Below, one piece after another: positions 1 through 8,752 of a DNA stretch of 64,000 nt. Location of the stretch: positions 62,001-126,000 of the forward strand of contig NZ_FUZZ01000004.1 of the NCBI RefSeq assembly GCF_900168065.1, read 5' to 3'. The stretch comes from Chitinophaga ginsengisegetis (GTDB taxonomy: Bacteria > Bacteroidota > Bacteroidia > Chitinophagales > Chitinophagaceae). The notes under the pieces are model-generated. The model did not search any database, had not been told where the DNA came from, and worked only from the letters and a program-made list of their open reading frames with translations. Both the position numbers and the translations under genes were made by a program. Numbering within the stretch: position 1 is the first letter of the stretch; each line of letters starts with the position of its first letter.

Positions 1-2
1 AT

Positions 3-506
3 GCCGCATTTATGAGCCTGGCTTATGCCGCAGCTACACAAAACAATGTGAGCGAACTGCTGGAGCTGCATCACTTATGCACCGCCGTAAAAGCGCCGCG
101 TGAACTCCGGGAAGCCAGCCAGAAGCTGGGAGCGCGGCTCACACGCATTTTCAGCCGCAGGTATACCAGCGAACTGGTTACGCAATATGAAACAGCTGCG
201 GGCAACAGCCCGCACTACTGCCTCGTATTTGGCATCTATGCGCAGCTTACTAATATCCCGTTGTCGTCCGCGTTGTACGCATACTATTACAATGCTGCTA
301 TGGGAATGGTGACCAACTGCGTAAAGCTGGTGCCCCTCGGGCAAATGGATGGGCAGGACATCCTCTTTGACCTGCAACCTTTACTGAAAGAACTGACGGA
401 AGCAACAATACAACCCGATAAATCACTGCTCGGGCTTTGCAATGCGGCATTTGATATCCGCAGTATGCAGCACGAACGCCTGTACAGCCGGTTGTATATG
501 TCGTAA
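3..506 (+). CDS. ureF: Urease accessory protein UreF, C-terminal part
   Basis: This is the C-terminal part (about 167 residues) of UreF; the frame is open to the left edge, so the true start lies upstream and the ATG at 12 is internal. UreF acts with UreD and UreG as the chaperone complex that delivers nickel to apo-urease. The segment is alpha-helical, with a central stretch like the UreF core (LGQMDGQD near the middle) and a short basic tail. ureG follows after 17 bp and ureD after that, the usual accessory order, so urease structural genes are expected just upstream of the window. The call rests on sequence resemblance plus strong context. Confidence 0.9.
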   Translation, partial: AAFMSLAYAAATQNNVSELLELHHLCTAVKAPRELREASQKLGARLTRIFSRRYTSELVTQYETAAGNSPHYCLVFGIYAQLTNIPLSSALYAYYYNAAMGMVTNCVKLVPLGQMDGQDILFDLQPLLKELTEATIQPDKSLLGLCNAAFDIRSMQHERLYSRLYMS

Positions 507-523
507 CTATAATTAATGAAACC

Positions 524-1159
524 ATGAGCAGAGAATATATAAAAGTAGGAGTGGCCGGACCTGTAGGTTCCGGGAAAACAGCGCTCATTGAGCGCTTGAC
601 AAGGCAAATGGCGCAACACTACCAGGTGGCCGTTATCACCAACGATATTTATACAAAGGAAGATGCGGAGTTCCTCACGCAGAATAGCCTGTTGCCACCG
701 GAAAGGATCATCGGTGTGGAAACCGGCGGCTGCCCGCATACCGCTATCCGTGAAGATGCCAGCATGAACCTCGAAGCCGTGGAAGAAATGGTACGCCGTT
801 TCCCGGATATCGAAATCATCTTCATAGAAAGCGGCGGCGATAACCTGTCGGCCACCTTCAGCCCCGATCTGGCGGATGTCACCATTTTTGTGATAGACGT
901 AGCGGAAGGAGATAAGATCCCACGTAAAGGTGGTCCGGGTATTACCCGCTCCAACCTGCTCGTCATCAATAAAATTGACCTTGCCCCCTATGTACATGCG
1001 GATCTTGGCGTAATGGAAAGGGATGCCCGCAAAATGAGAGGGGGACAGCCTTTCGTGTTCACAGACCTCATGAGCGGCACCGGGCTGGAAGATGTGATCA
1101 ACTGGATTAAAAGATACGTATTACTGGAAGACATTGCAGCGCCCAATCTCTTAACATGA
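524..1159 (+). CDS. ureG: Urease accessory GTPase UreG
   Basis: UreG is a cytosolic SIMIBI-class GTPase that carries nickel and powers its insertion into urease. The 211-residue protein has normal family length. The P-loop GPVGSGKT is at residues 11-18, the metal-binding Cys-Pro-His motif lies in ETGGCPHTAIRED near residue 70, ESGGDNLSATFSP follows around residue 102, and the guanine-specificity NKID is near residue 148. The start is an ATG 17 bp after ureF. The stop overlaps the ureD start by 4 bp (ATGA), which suggests translational coupling. Confidence 0.97.
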   Translation: MSREYIKVGVAGPVGSGKTALIERLTRQMAQHYQVAVITNDIYTKEDAEFLTQNSLLPPERIIGVETGGCPHTAIREDASMNLEAVEEMVRRFPDIEIIFIESGGDNLSATFSPDLADVTIFVIDVAEGDKIPRKGGPGITRSNLLVINKIDLAPYVHADLGVMERDARKMRGGQPFVFTDLMSGTGLEDVINWIKRYVLLEDIAAPNLLT

Positions 1160-1935
1160 TCAGTGAACTGAAGATATTGACGGGTAAAAGAGACAGTGGC
1201 ACCTATCTGAAGGAATGCTACTGCACACGGCCTTTTAAAGTGGCTAATGTGCGGGAAGAACGCAGCGACCCGGTATTGCGTCTCATGATGATGAGCTCTT
1301 CACCGGGAATGCTGGATAAAGATCATTACCAGCTGGATATTACCGTTGCCGCAGGCACGGCTTTACACCTGCAAACGCAGGCGTACCAGCGGCTGTTTAA
1401 TATGGAAACCGGTGCTACACAGGAAATGCGCGTACGGCTGCAAACCGGGAGCACATTCACCTTTTTGCCGCACCCCCTGGTGCCGCATGAAAAGGCTACC
1501 TACACCGGCTATACGAACCTGCACCTCGCAAATAACTGCCGCCTCATCTGGGGAGAGATCATTACCTGCGGCCGGAAGTTAAACGGGGAAGTATTCCGCT
1601 TTACAAAACTGCACACCATCACGCAGGTATTTTCAGGAGAACAGCTGCTGCTAAGAGATAACCTCCTGATGCAACCCGGCGTTACCAGTTTTGAGGCAAT
1701 GGGCTGGATGGAAGAATACACGCACCAGGCTACCTTCCTGTTTTTCGATACCCATGAAAAGGAAGCCCTTAATGAAACTGCGGACAGGCTTCACCGTTAC
1801 CTGGAAGAACAACCCCGCATATTGGCGGGTGTTACACGCACCGCCGGCAACGGTATCATGGTAAGAATGCTGGGCCATAGCGGGGAACAACTATTTGAAT
1901 GTCAGCAACAACTGGCAAAGCTTTTATCTGTTTAA
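1156..1935 (+). CDS. ureD: Urease accessory protein UreD (UreH)
   Basis: UreD is the scaffold of the urease maturation complex; it binds apo-urease and UreF and provides a nickel tunnel. The 259-residue protein has the family's beta-rich pattern: an early LRLMMMSSSPGMLDKDHY segment, the HLQTQAYQRLF stretch around residues 72-82, and FLPHPLVPHEKATY around residues 103-116. It overlaps ureG by 4 bp and is followed 9 bp later by a membrane transporter gene, so F-G-D-transporter form one transcription unit. It is slightly short for the family but shows no sign of truncation. Confidence 0.93.
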   Translation: MISELKILTGKRDSGTYLKECYCTRPFKVANVREERSDPVLRLMMMSSSPGMLDKDHYQLDITVAAGTALHLQTQAYQRLFNMETGATQEMRVRLQTGSTFTFLPHPLVPHEKATYTGYTNLHLANNCRLIWGEIITCGRKLNGEVFRFTKLHTITQVFSGEQLLLRDNLLMQPGVTSFEAMGWMEEYTHQATFLFFDTHEKEALNETADRLHRYLEEQPRILAGVTRTAGNGIMVRMLGHSGEQLFECQQQLAKLLSV

Positions 1936-1944
1936 AACAGTAGT

Positions 1945-2649
1945 ATGTCATTTATCGATAACAGTTTATTACTAACAGCAGTTACCATCAGCTGTCTTCA
2001 TACGGCCTCCGGCCCGGATCATTATGTGCCTTTTATCGTTTTTTCCCGTACCCGGAAATGGTCGGTGGCTAAAACCATCGGGTGGACGGCCCTCTGCGGC
2101 CTCGGACACGTAATGAGTTCGCTCGTGATCGGGATGATCGGCGTAGTGCTGGGATGGCAGTTATCGCGCTTTACCGCTATCACAGAAGTACGTGGCGGCA
2201 TTGCGGGATGGGCATTGCTGATATTGGGGCTTTTTTACCTCATTTGGGGATTGTATAAAGCCATCGCCAACAGGCCACACAAACATTTTGATGTATACGA
2301 CGATGGCGATATGTATGTTTATCAGCATCGTCATAATGAAGCCTACGTAGCGCCGCAGAAAAGGATCCGCGTAACGCCCTGGATCCTGTTTGTGATATTC
2401 GTAATGGGGCCCTCTGAACCCTTGCTGCCGTTATTGTTTTACCCGGCCGCGCAACAATCTGTACCCGGCATTGTAATGCTGATCGCTACTTTTACCTTCT
2501 TTACCATTCTCACCATGATCATTATGGTACTGCTGGGATACTATGGGTTTTCCCTCATGAAACCCGTTGCTACGGAAAGATATATGGCCGCCATCAGCGG
2601 CGCTGCGGTTACACTCTGTGGAACGGGCATGGTTTTTATGGGTTGGTGA
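1945..2649 (+). CDS. UreH/NicO-like membrane transporter, probable nickel supply for urease
   Basis: A 234-residue protein with about six hydrophobic segments. The first helix carries HTASGPDHYVPF (residues 19-30), a variant of the HxxxxDH metal-entry signature of NiCoT/NicO/UreH permeases. A histidine-rich cytosolic loop lies between helices 3 and 4 (RPHKHF and YQHRHNE, about residues 111-133), typical of metal transporters. A second motif, MGPSEPLLPLLFYP, follows near residue 153. The gene is 9 bp after ureD in the same operon, which makes nickel import the best guess. Substrate and direction are inferred; related proteins are often annotated only as sulfite-exporter/UreH-like membrane proteins. 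Confidence 0.75.
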   Translation: MSFIDNSLLLTAVTISCLHTASGPDHYVPFIVFSRTRKWSVAKTIGWTALCGLGHVMSSLVIGMIGVVLGWQLSRFTAITEVRGGIAGWALLILGLFYLIWGLYKAIANRPHKHFDVYDDGDMYVYQHRHNEAYVAPQKRIRVTPWILFVIFVMGPSEPLLPLLFYPAAQQSVPGIVMLIATFTFFTILTMIIMVLLGYYGFSLMKPVATERYMAAISGAAVTLCGTGMVFMGW

Positions 2650-2693
2650 ACTGTTTAGCAGCTCAGCTGTTATAGCAGATAAACCTTTACCAC

Positions 2694-5120
2694 ATGAGAA
2701 AATGGCTCAGGATCATCCTTATTACCGGCGGTATATTTATAGCACTCCTGGTGTTGTTAATCCTGGGTATGACCTGGTACATACATGCCAATAAAGACAA
2801 TTTCCTGAAACAGATCACGGCCCAGCTCAATGATCGCCTGAGCGGGAATATCCGTATCGCTGATATGGAACCTTCCCTGTGGAAGAGCTTTCCCAATGTA
2901 TCTATCGCCCTGAAAAAAGTAGTACTGGAAGACAGCCTCTTTCAGCAACATCATCATCCATTGATGGATGTTAACTACATTTTCGTACGGGTAAACACGT
3001 TATCACTGTTACGCAAGCACGTAGATGTAAATGAAATCACCCTGCAGGATGGTACCATCTTCCTGTATACTGATACCACCGGCTATTCCAACACATATGT
3101 GCTGCAACGGAAATCGGCCGCGAAGAAAAGCAATGGGGCAAAAGATGCCAGCATCAAAAAACTGATGCTAACGAACATCAGTTTTATTATAGATAACCGG
3201 CAGAAGTTTAAATTATTCCAACTGGATATACGCCAGTTGGATGGCAAGGTGAGTGCCACGGACAGCAGTGTACAGGTTACCATAATATCGGATATCCTGT
3301 CTAAAAGTTTTGCTTTCAACACCGTTAAAGGAAGTTATCTGAAAGATAAAAAACTGCAATTAAACCTCTCCGTAATATTCAATAAGCGCACAAAGATTCT
3401 CACGATACCATCACAGGAGATCCGCATAGATGACCACCCGGTGCTCATTACCGGGCAGTTTGGCTTTAGCGAAAAGCCGCCGCCGTTCCAGCTGAAAATT
3501 AATGCCAACCAGGTATTGCTGCATGATGCGGCCTCCTGGTTGCCGCCCACTATCAGCACCAAATTAAGCAGCATTACCCTCACCAAACCACTGGACGCTG
3601 AGGCTAACCTCAACGGACATATGAAATACAGGGATACGCCCAGAGTACTTATCACCTGGAAAACGACTAATAACGTACTGGTAACTACAATGGGCGAATG
3701 GACCAACTGTAATTTCACCGGAAGGTTTAATAACGAGGTGTTACAGGGGCAGGGTCACAATGATGAAAACTCCGCCGTCAATATTTTTCAGCTGAGCGCT
3801 ACGCTGGCAGGAGTACCGTTGAAAGCGGATACTATCCGCGTGGTGAACCTGAAGCAACCTTTGCTCCACGGCCACTTCCGGTCAAATTTCCCGTTGACTA
3901 ACCTGAACAGCGATACCGGGGAAAGCCCCATCTTATTCAAAGATGGTAACGCCAACGCAGATTTGTACTACACAGGCCCCGTACTGGCCAATGATAATAC
4001 CCCTTCTTCCCTGCAAGGGGTGGTACAGGTAAAACAAGGCGCGTTTACTTACCTGCCGCGTAGCCTGTCTTTTCATGATGCCAGCGCCACCCTGCGTTTT
4101 ACCGGGCAGGATCTGATGCTGGAAAATGTCAACATACAAACACAGAAAAGCAGCCTGCAAATGAACGGCATGGTGAAGAACCTCCTGAACCTCTATTTTA
4201 CCACACCGGATAAAATTGAACTCACCTGGAATATCCGAAGCCAGCTGGTAGATCTGAATGAATTCAAGAGCTTCCTGGCGCCACGGCGAAAAGCCAAACC
4301 ATCCCGCAGCCAGCAGAAAGCCAAAATGACCCGCGTGAACCGGCAACTGGATGTAGTGCTGGCGTCCAGCAATGTAAACATGCAGGTGCAGCTGGATAAG
4401 ATCATCTTTCAGCGTTTCGCTGCGCAAAATGTTAAAGCCTCCGTACAACTAACGAATACGGATATACTATTAAAGCAGATCGCCCTGCAGCATGCAGGTG
4501 GAAATATGCAGCTGGCCGGCGTGATGCACCAACAGGGGAATAACAACAACTTTAACATGAATGCTACGGTGAACAACGTGCACATCAGCCAGTTGTTCTA
4601 TGCATTTGATAACTTCGGAATGTCAGCCCTGAAATCAGATAACCTGAGAGGAAATGTATCGGCAAAGGTGAACCTGAAAGGGAATGTACTGGATAATGGG
4701 AGTCTTGCTAAAAACTCCCTCTACGGTACCATCAACTTTAACCTGAAGAACGGCGCCCTGATTAACTTTGGGCCGCTCGCAGATATCGGCAACTTCGCCT
4801 TCCGCAAGCGCCGCCTGGATAGCATCACCATCGATAATCTGTCCAACACCTTCCAGGTACAGGGCAATAAAATACTGATCCCACCCATGCGCATCGCTTC
4901 CAGCGCCATAAATATTGATGTGAACGGGGTATACGGAATAGATGGAGGCACCAATATCAACCTGGATATTCCGTTAAGAAACCCGGCGAAAGATTCGGCC
5001 ATCACGGACAGTGCAGAGAAGCGCAAACGCAGCAGGAAAGGGATTGTTATACACCTGCATGCAGTATCGGAAAAGGATGGTAAAGTGAAAATAAAGCTGG
5101 GGAAAGGAGATGGCGATTAA
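2694..5120 (+). CDS. AsmA-family protein
   Basis: An 808-residue protein with one N-terminal membrane anchor (about residues 7-28) and a long, low-complexity beta-rich body that would lie in the periplasm. AsmA-like proteins (relatives of TamB and YhdP) form bridge-like grooves linked to phospholipid transport and outer-membrane assembly. The C-terminal domain is recognisable: SLYGTINFNLKNGALINFG, then FRKRRLDSITIDNLSNTF near residues 680-720. The gene starts 44 bp after the urease operon and ends at a hairpin shared with convergent metY. Individual function is unknown; the family call is firm. Confidence 0.85.
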   Translation: MRKWLRIILITGGIFIALLVLLILGMTWYIHANKDNFLKQITAQLNDRLSGNIRIADMEPSLWKSFPNVSIALKKVVLEDSLFQQHHHPLMDVNYIFVRVNTLSLLRKHVDVNEITLQDGTIFLYTDTTGYSNTYVLQRKSAAKKSNGAKDASIKKLMLTNISFIIDNRQKFKLFQLDIRQLDGKVSATDSSVQVTIISDILSKSFAFNTVKGSYLKDKKLQLNLSVIFNKRTKILTIPSQEIRIDDHPVLITGQFGFSEKPPPFQLKINANQVLLHDAASWLPPTISTKLSSITLTKPLDAEANLNGHMKYRDTPRVLITWKTTNNVLVTTMGEWTNCNFTGRFNNEVLQGQGHNDENSAVNIFQLSATLAGVPLKADTIRVVNLKQPLLHGHFRSNFPLTNLNSDTGESPILFKDGNANADLYYTGPVLANDNTPSSLQGVVQVKQGAFTYLPRSLSFHDASATLRFTGQDLMLENVNIQTQKSSLQMNGMVKNLLNLYFTTPDKIELTWNIRSQLVDLNEFKSFLAPRRKAKPSRSQQKAKMTRVNRQLDVVLASSNVNMQVQLDKIIFQRFAAQNVKASVQLTNTDILLKQIALQHAGGNMQLAGVMHQQGNNNNFNMNATVNNVHISQLFYAFDNFGMSALKSDNLRGNVSAKVNLKGNVLDNGSLAKNSLYGTINFNLKNGALINFGPLADIGNFAFRKRRLDSITIDNLSNTFQVQGNKILIPPMRIASSAINIDVNGVYGIDGGTNINLDIPLRNPAKDSAITDSAEKRKRSRKGIVIHLHAVSEKDGKVKIKLGKGDGD

Positions 5121-5122
5121 AG

Positions 5123-5154
5123 GGTGACTTTTGCGGACCATCACAAAAGTCACC
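5123..5154. terminator. Bidirectional terminator between the AsmA-like gene and metY
   Basis: An 11-bp perfect stem (GGTGACTTTTG / CAAAAGTCACC, 10-nt loop) lies between two convergent stop codons, followed on the + side by CACACTATTTTTAAG. Confidence 0.7.
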
Positions 5155-5163
5155 ACACTATTT

Positions 5164-6468
5164 TTAAGCTACCGTTTGGAATGCCTGTTCAAGATCTCCC
5201 TTAATATCGCTGATATGTTCAATACCCAGCGAAATGCGCAGCACGCCTGGCGCTACACCCGCTTTCCTTTGCTCTTCTTCGCTCAGCTGCTGGTGGGTAG
5301 TAGTAGCAGGATGGATGATCAGCGTTTTGGAATCGCCTACATTGGCAAGATGATAAATTAACTTTAACGCCTGTACGAATTTATCGGCCGTTTCTTTTCC
5401 TCCCTTGATCTTAAAACTCAATACGCCGCCAAAGCCATTTTGCAGGTACTTCTTCGCCAGTGCATGGTATTTGTTGTCTGGAAGGCCCGGGTAGTTTACC
5501 GATTCCACCTGCGGATGTTGTTGCAGCCACTGTGCCAGGGCGAGTGCATTATCTACCGTCCGCTGTACCCGGAGGGAGAGGGTTTCCAGCCCCTGCAGGA
5601 ACAGGAAAGAGTTTTGTGGCGCCAGTGCCGGTCCCCAGCTGCGTAAGCCGGCCACACGCGCCCGGATAATGTAGGCAATGTTGCCAAACGGACTGTGCGA
5701 GCCAAATACTTCCCAGAACTTCATACCATGATAAGCCTCATCCGGTTCACTGAACTGTACAAACTTGCCATTGCCCCAGTTATAGTTGCCGCCATCCACA
5801 ATGATACCGCCAATACTGGTGCCATGCCCGCCAATCCATTTGGTGGCGGCTTCTACCACCACGTTGGCACCGTGCTCCAGCGGACGGGCCAGGTAACCTG
5901 CCGCGCCAAAAGTATTATCCACTACCAGCGGAATATCATGTTTGCGCGCAATGGCGCTGATCTTTTCAAAATCCGGAATGGCAAATCCCGGGTTACCGAT
6001 GGTTTCCACATAAAGCGCTTTTGTGTTTTCATCGATCAATGCTTCAAAGCTCTCCGGCTTATCAAGATCCGCAAAACGTGCCTCTACACCAATGCGCTTG
6101 AAACTCACTTTAAACTGGTTAAAGGTGCCGCCATACAGATAAGAGGAAGTCACAAAATTATCTCCCGGTAACAGGATATTATGCAGGGCAATGAACTGCG
6201 CCGCCTGTCCGGATGCCACGGCCAGCGCGCCTACGCCGCCCTCCAGCGCTGCCACTCTCTTTTCAAATACATCCGTGGTGGGGTTCATAATACGGGTGTA
6301 GATATTACCAAACTGCTTCAGCTGGAAAAGATCCGCCGCATGTTCCGCGCTCTCAAAAGTATAGGAGGTGGTTTGATAAATAGGCACCGCGGCCGCATGG
6401 GTAGAGGATTCAGGCTGATAACCCGCATGCACCTGTAACGTGTCAAAATGTAATGGCTGATTAGACAT
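5164..6468 (-). CDS. metY: O-acetylhomoserine aminocarboxypropyltransferase / cysteine synthase family (MetY)
   Basis: A PLP enzyme of the Cys/Met metabolism family that makes homocysteine from O-acetylhomoserine and sulfide. The 434-residue protein shows the family pattern: HAGYQPESSTHAAAVPIYQT near the N-terminus, SGQAAQFIAL, VVDNTFGAAGYLARP, and the PLP lysine in EAATKWIGGHGT. The long C-terminal half with PQNSFLFLQGLETL is typical of MetY rather than MetB/MetC. The frame extends 21 codons further upstream, but MSNQPLHFDTLQVHAG at 6468 is the natural N-terminus and the mapped promoter (-7 at 6503-6510) lies inside the extension. Confidence 0.95.
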   Translation of the reverse strand: MSNQPLHFDTLQVHAGYQPESSTHAAAVPIYQTTSYTFESAEHAADLFQLKQFGNIYTRIMNPTTDVFEKRVAALEGGVGALAVASGQAAQFIALHNILLPGDNFVTSSYLYGGTFNQFKVSFKRIGVEARFADLDKPESFEALIDENTKALYVETIGNPGFAIPDFEKISAIARKHDIPLVVDNTFGAAGYLARPLEHGANVVVEAATKWIGGHGTSIGGIIVDGGNYNWGNGKFVQFSEPDEAYHGMKFWEVFGSHSPFGNIAYIIRARVAGLRSWGPALAPQNSFLFLQGLETLSLRVQRTVDNALALAQWLQQHPQVESVNYPGLPDNKYHALAKKYLQNGFGGVLSFKIKGGKETADKFVQALKLIYHLANVGDSKTLIIHPATTTHQQLSEEEQRKAGVAPGVLRISLGIEHISDIKGDLEQAFQTVA

Positions 6469-6496
6469 AACCGGAAAATTTAAAGGTTTGAATATA

Positions 6497-6532
6497 AGTC
6501 TACAAATATAGTAGACTAATTTTAATAACAAA
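6497..6532 (-). promoter_or_regulatory. metY promoter with an embedded palindromic operator
   Basis: Read on the minus strand: -33 TTTG (6529-6532), an 18-bp spacer, and -7 TATATTTG (6503-6510), an exact match to the Bacteroidota consensus TAnnTTTG. A perfect inverted repeat, AGTCTAC-N7-GTAGACT (6497-6517), straddles the -7 box, so a bound protein would block RNA polymerase. The predicted transcript start is about 30 nt before the ATG. The promoter match is seen directly; repression by a sulfur/methionine-responsive factor (for example Rrf2 family) is inference. Confidence 0.7.
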
Positions 6533-6564
6533 ATATTTTAACATGATTCTCACACAAAAAATAA

Positions 6565-6572
6565 TATCTTCG
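6565..6572 (+). promoter_or_regulatory. Candidate -7 element for the RNA-repair operon
   Basis: TATCTTCG matches TAnnTTTG at 7 of 8 positions and would give a leader of about 45 nt before hen1 at 6621. No convincing -33 TTTG is seen, so this is tentative. The region is shared with the divergent metY promoter. Confidence 0.4.
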
Positions 6573-6620
6573 GCACCATAATATAAAATGAATGTTTAAG
6601 TGAAGAAATGCAGTTGACCG

Positions 6621-7994
6621 ATGTTATTAACTATTACCACCAAACGTTACCCCGCCACAGACCTGGGCTATCTGTTGCATAAACATCCCGCAAAAGTACA
6701 AACCGTTGAACTGACCGCAGGGAGTGCACACATCTTTTACCCGGAAGCAACAGACCATTCCTGCACCGCCGCGTTATTGCTGGACATTGATCCGGTAAGG
6801 TTGGTACGCGGAAACGGGAACGGCCACGACTTTGCACTGGAACAATATGTAAACGACCGTCCATACGTAGCGTCGTCGTTTATGAGCGCGGCTATATCGC
6901 AGGCTTATGCCACCGCTATGAACGGCCGTTGCAAAGACAAGCCACACCTGGTGGATGAAGCCATTCCGTTTGAAATTGGATTGTCTGTTTTACCGGTGAA
7001 GGGCGGTGAACCTTTGCTGCGCCAGTTCTTTGAGCCGCTGGGCTATGAAGTGAATGTGCAGGCACACCTGCTGGATGAACAATATCCCGCATGGGGCCAG
7101 AGCCGTTACTTCAATGTAACCCTCCGCCATACACTGCCGCTGAAAACAATCCTGAAACAACTGTATATCCTGGTGCCGGTTTGCGACAACGACAAACATT
7201 ATTTCGTAGGCGGCCATGAAATAGAAAAGCTGATGGAGAAAGGAGAGGGCTGGCTGGATGCGCATCCGGCCAAAGAACTCATTACCCGCCGCTACCTCCG
7301 TAATATTGCGCCACTGGCCAAACAGGCGCTGGAGCTGATCATGAAAGACGAAGTACTACCCGTAGAGGAAAAACCGGCGAAAGATAAAGTAAAACTGCAT
7401 GACCTCCGCCTGCTAACGGTAAGGGATATACTCCAGGAATTAAATGTATCCACGGTAGCAGACATGGGTTGCGGGGAAGGGAAACTGCTCCGCCTGCTGA
7501 TGGAGAAATCACAATTCAAAAAGATCCTGGGAATGGATGTAAGCTATCGCGCACTCGAAATTGCACTGGATAAAGTGAAGCTCGACCGCCTCCCCGAAAT
7601 GCAGCGTAACCGCATACAGCTCATCCAGGGATCACTAACGTACAGGGATAAACGCCTGGAAGGTTTTGATGCCGGCGTACTGGTGGAAGTGATTGAACAC
7701 CTGGACGAATCCCGCCTCCAGGCACTGGAAAAAGTAGTATTTGAATACGCCCGGCCTGCCCATGTGATTATTACCACGGTAAATGCAGAATATAATGTGA
7801 TGTATGAAAAGCTTACTGCTGGCTCGTTCCGGCATGGAGATCACCGTTTTGAATGGACACGCGCACAATTTGAAACGTGGGCCAACGGCGTAGCCGCACA
7901 ATTTGGTTATATTGTATCTTTCAGGCCACTTGGAGAAATAGATGAAACACTGGGCGGACCCAGCCAGCTGGCCTTATTTAAACGATCATTATGA
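6621..7994 (+). CDS. hen1: 3'-terminal RNA ribose 2'-O-methyltransferase Hen1
   Basis: Bacterial Hen1 methylates the 2'-OH at the 3' end of broken RNA before Pnkp seals it, so the repaired RNA cannot be cut again at that site by a ribotoxin. The 457-residue protein has the bacterial layout: an N-terminal Hen1-specific domain (about residues 1-240, DRPYVASSFMSAAISQA) and a C-terminal methyltransferase. Visible are the SAM loop DMGCGEGKLL near residue 280, the metal-binding E356-x-x-E359-H360 (EVIEH) and H408 in HGDHRFEW. The partner pnkp lies in the same operon. The next gene overlaps by 4 bp (ATGA). Confidence 0.96.
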   Translation: MLLTITTKRYPATDLGYLLHKHPAKVQTVELTAGSAHIFYPEATDHSCTAALLLDIDPVRLVRGNGNGHDFALEQYVNDRPYVASSFMSAAISQAYATAMNGRCKDKPHLVDEAIPFEIGLSVLPVKGGEPLLRQFFEPLGYEVNVQAHLLDEQYPAWGQSRYFNVTLRHTLPLKTILKQLYILVPVCDNDKHYFVGGHEIEKLMEKGEGWLDAHPAKELITRRYLRNIAPLAKQALELIMKDEVLPVEEKPAKDKVKLHDLRLLTVRDILQELNVSTVADMGCGEGKLLRLLMEKSQFKKILGMDVSYRALEIALDKVKLDRLPEMQRNRIQLIQGSLTYRDKRLEGFDAGVLVEVIEHLDESRLQALEKVVFEYARPAHVIITTVNAEYNVMYEKLTAGSFRHGDHRFEWTRAQFETWANGVAAQFGYIVSFRPLGEIDETLGGPSQLALFKRSL

Positions 7995-8752
7995 GAGACA
8001 TTATATTAGAGAAAATAAAGGAACTGGAACAACAGCATCAGGTAAAAGTATTGTATGCCTGCGAATCCGGCAGCCGCGCATGGGGATTTGCTTCTCCCGA
8101 CAGCGACTACGATGTGCGCTATATTTATACCCGTCACAGGGATAGCTACCTGAGTATCACTGAACCACGCGATGTAATTGAATTACCGGTAGATGAAGTG
8201 CTGGATGTAAGCGGATGGGATATCCGCAAAGGATTACAGCTGTTCCTGAAATCCAATGCCCCGCTGTACGAATGGTTACAGTCGCCCATCATCTACAAGG
8301 AAGAAACGGATTTTAAACAAACAATGACAAGCCTGATGGAAAAGTACTTTTCACCACGCTCAGGTTGTCATCATTATCTCTCTATGGCTTTCAATGTTTT
8401 CTCCAACGAATTACAGGGAGAAGCCATCAAGCTGAAGAAGTACTTCTATGTATTGCGCCCAATGCTCGCCTGCCAGTGGATCCTTGCCGGTAAAGGTGTG
8501 CCGCCGATGGAGCTGGAACCGTTACGTACGTTAATTACAGATAATGCTATTCAGGCTATCATCGATAAACTGCTGGAACTAAAAGCCACTGCGGATGAGC
8601 AAGCCACGGTAACGCCTGATCCTGTACTGCACCAGTGGATGGCATATACCCTGGAAGATTGTAGAATGCAGGCAGCAGAATTACCGGCCATAAAGAACGA
8701 TACTGCAGAACTGGATATGCTTTTCCGGAAATATATTTCGTATGACTTTTGA
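7991..8752 (+). CDS. YcgL-type nucleotidyltransferase 1 of the RNA-repair operon
   Basis: A 253-residue polymerase-beta-superfamily nucleotidyltransferase, recognised by G27-S28 in SGSRAWGFAS and the metal-binding aspartates D39 and D41 in DSDYDVRYIY. A third acid is likely in SGWDIRKGLQLF (D about 78), followed by the family signature KSNAPLYEWLQSP. It lies between hen1 (4-bp overlap) and a second nucleotidyltransferase (11-bp overlap), so the products are probably made in step. The reaction is unknown; transfer of a nucleotide to an RNA end or to a protein are both possible. Fold assignment is firm, role is inferred from context only. Confidence 0.85.
   Translation: MRDIILEKIKELEQQHQVKVLYACESGSRAWGFASPDSDYDVRYIYTRHRDSYLSITEPRDVIELPVDEVLDVSGWDIRKGLQLFLKSNAPLYEWLQSPIIYKEETDFKQTMTSLMEKYFSPRSGCHHYLSMAFNVFSNELQGEAIKLKKYFYVLRPMLACQWILAGKGVPPMELEPLRTLITDNAIQAIIDKLLELKATADEQATVTPDPVLHQWMAYTLEDCRMQAAELPAIKNDTAELDMLFRKYISYDF

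Noticed and set aside
287..997. 236-codon minus-strand ORF opposite ureF/ureG
   Set aside because: Antisense to two well-supported urease genes; its translation has no domain and the pattern is that of a shadow frame.
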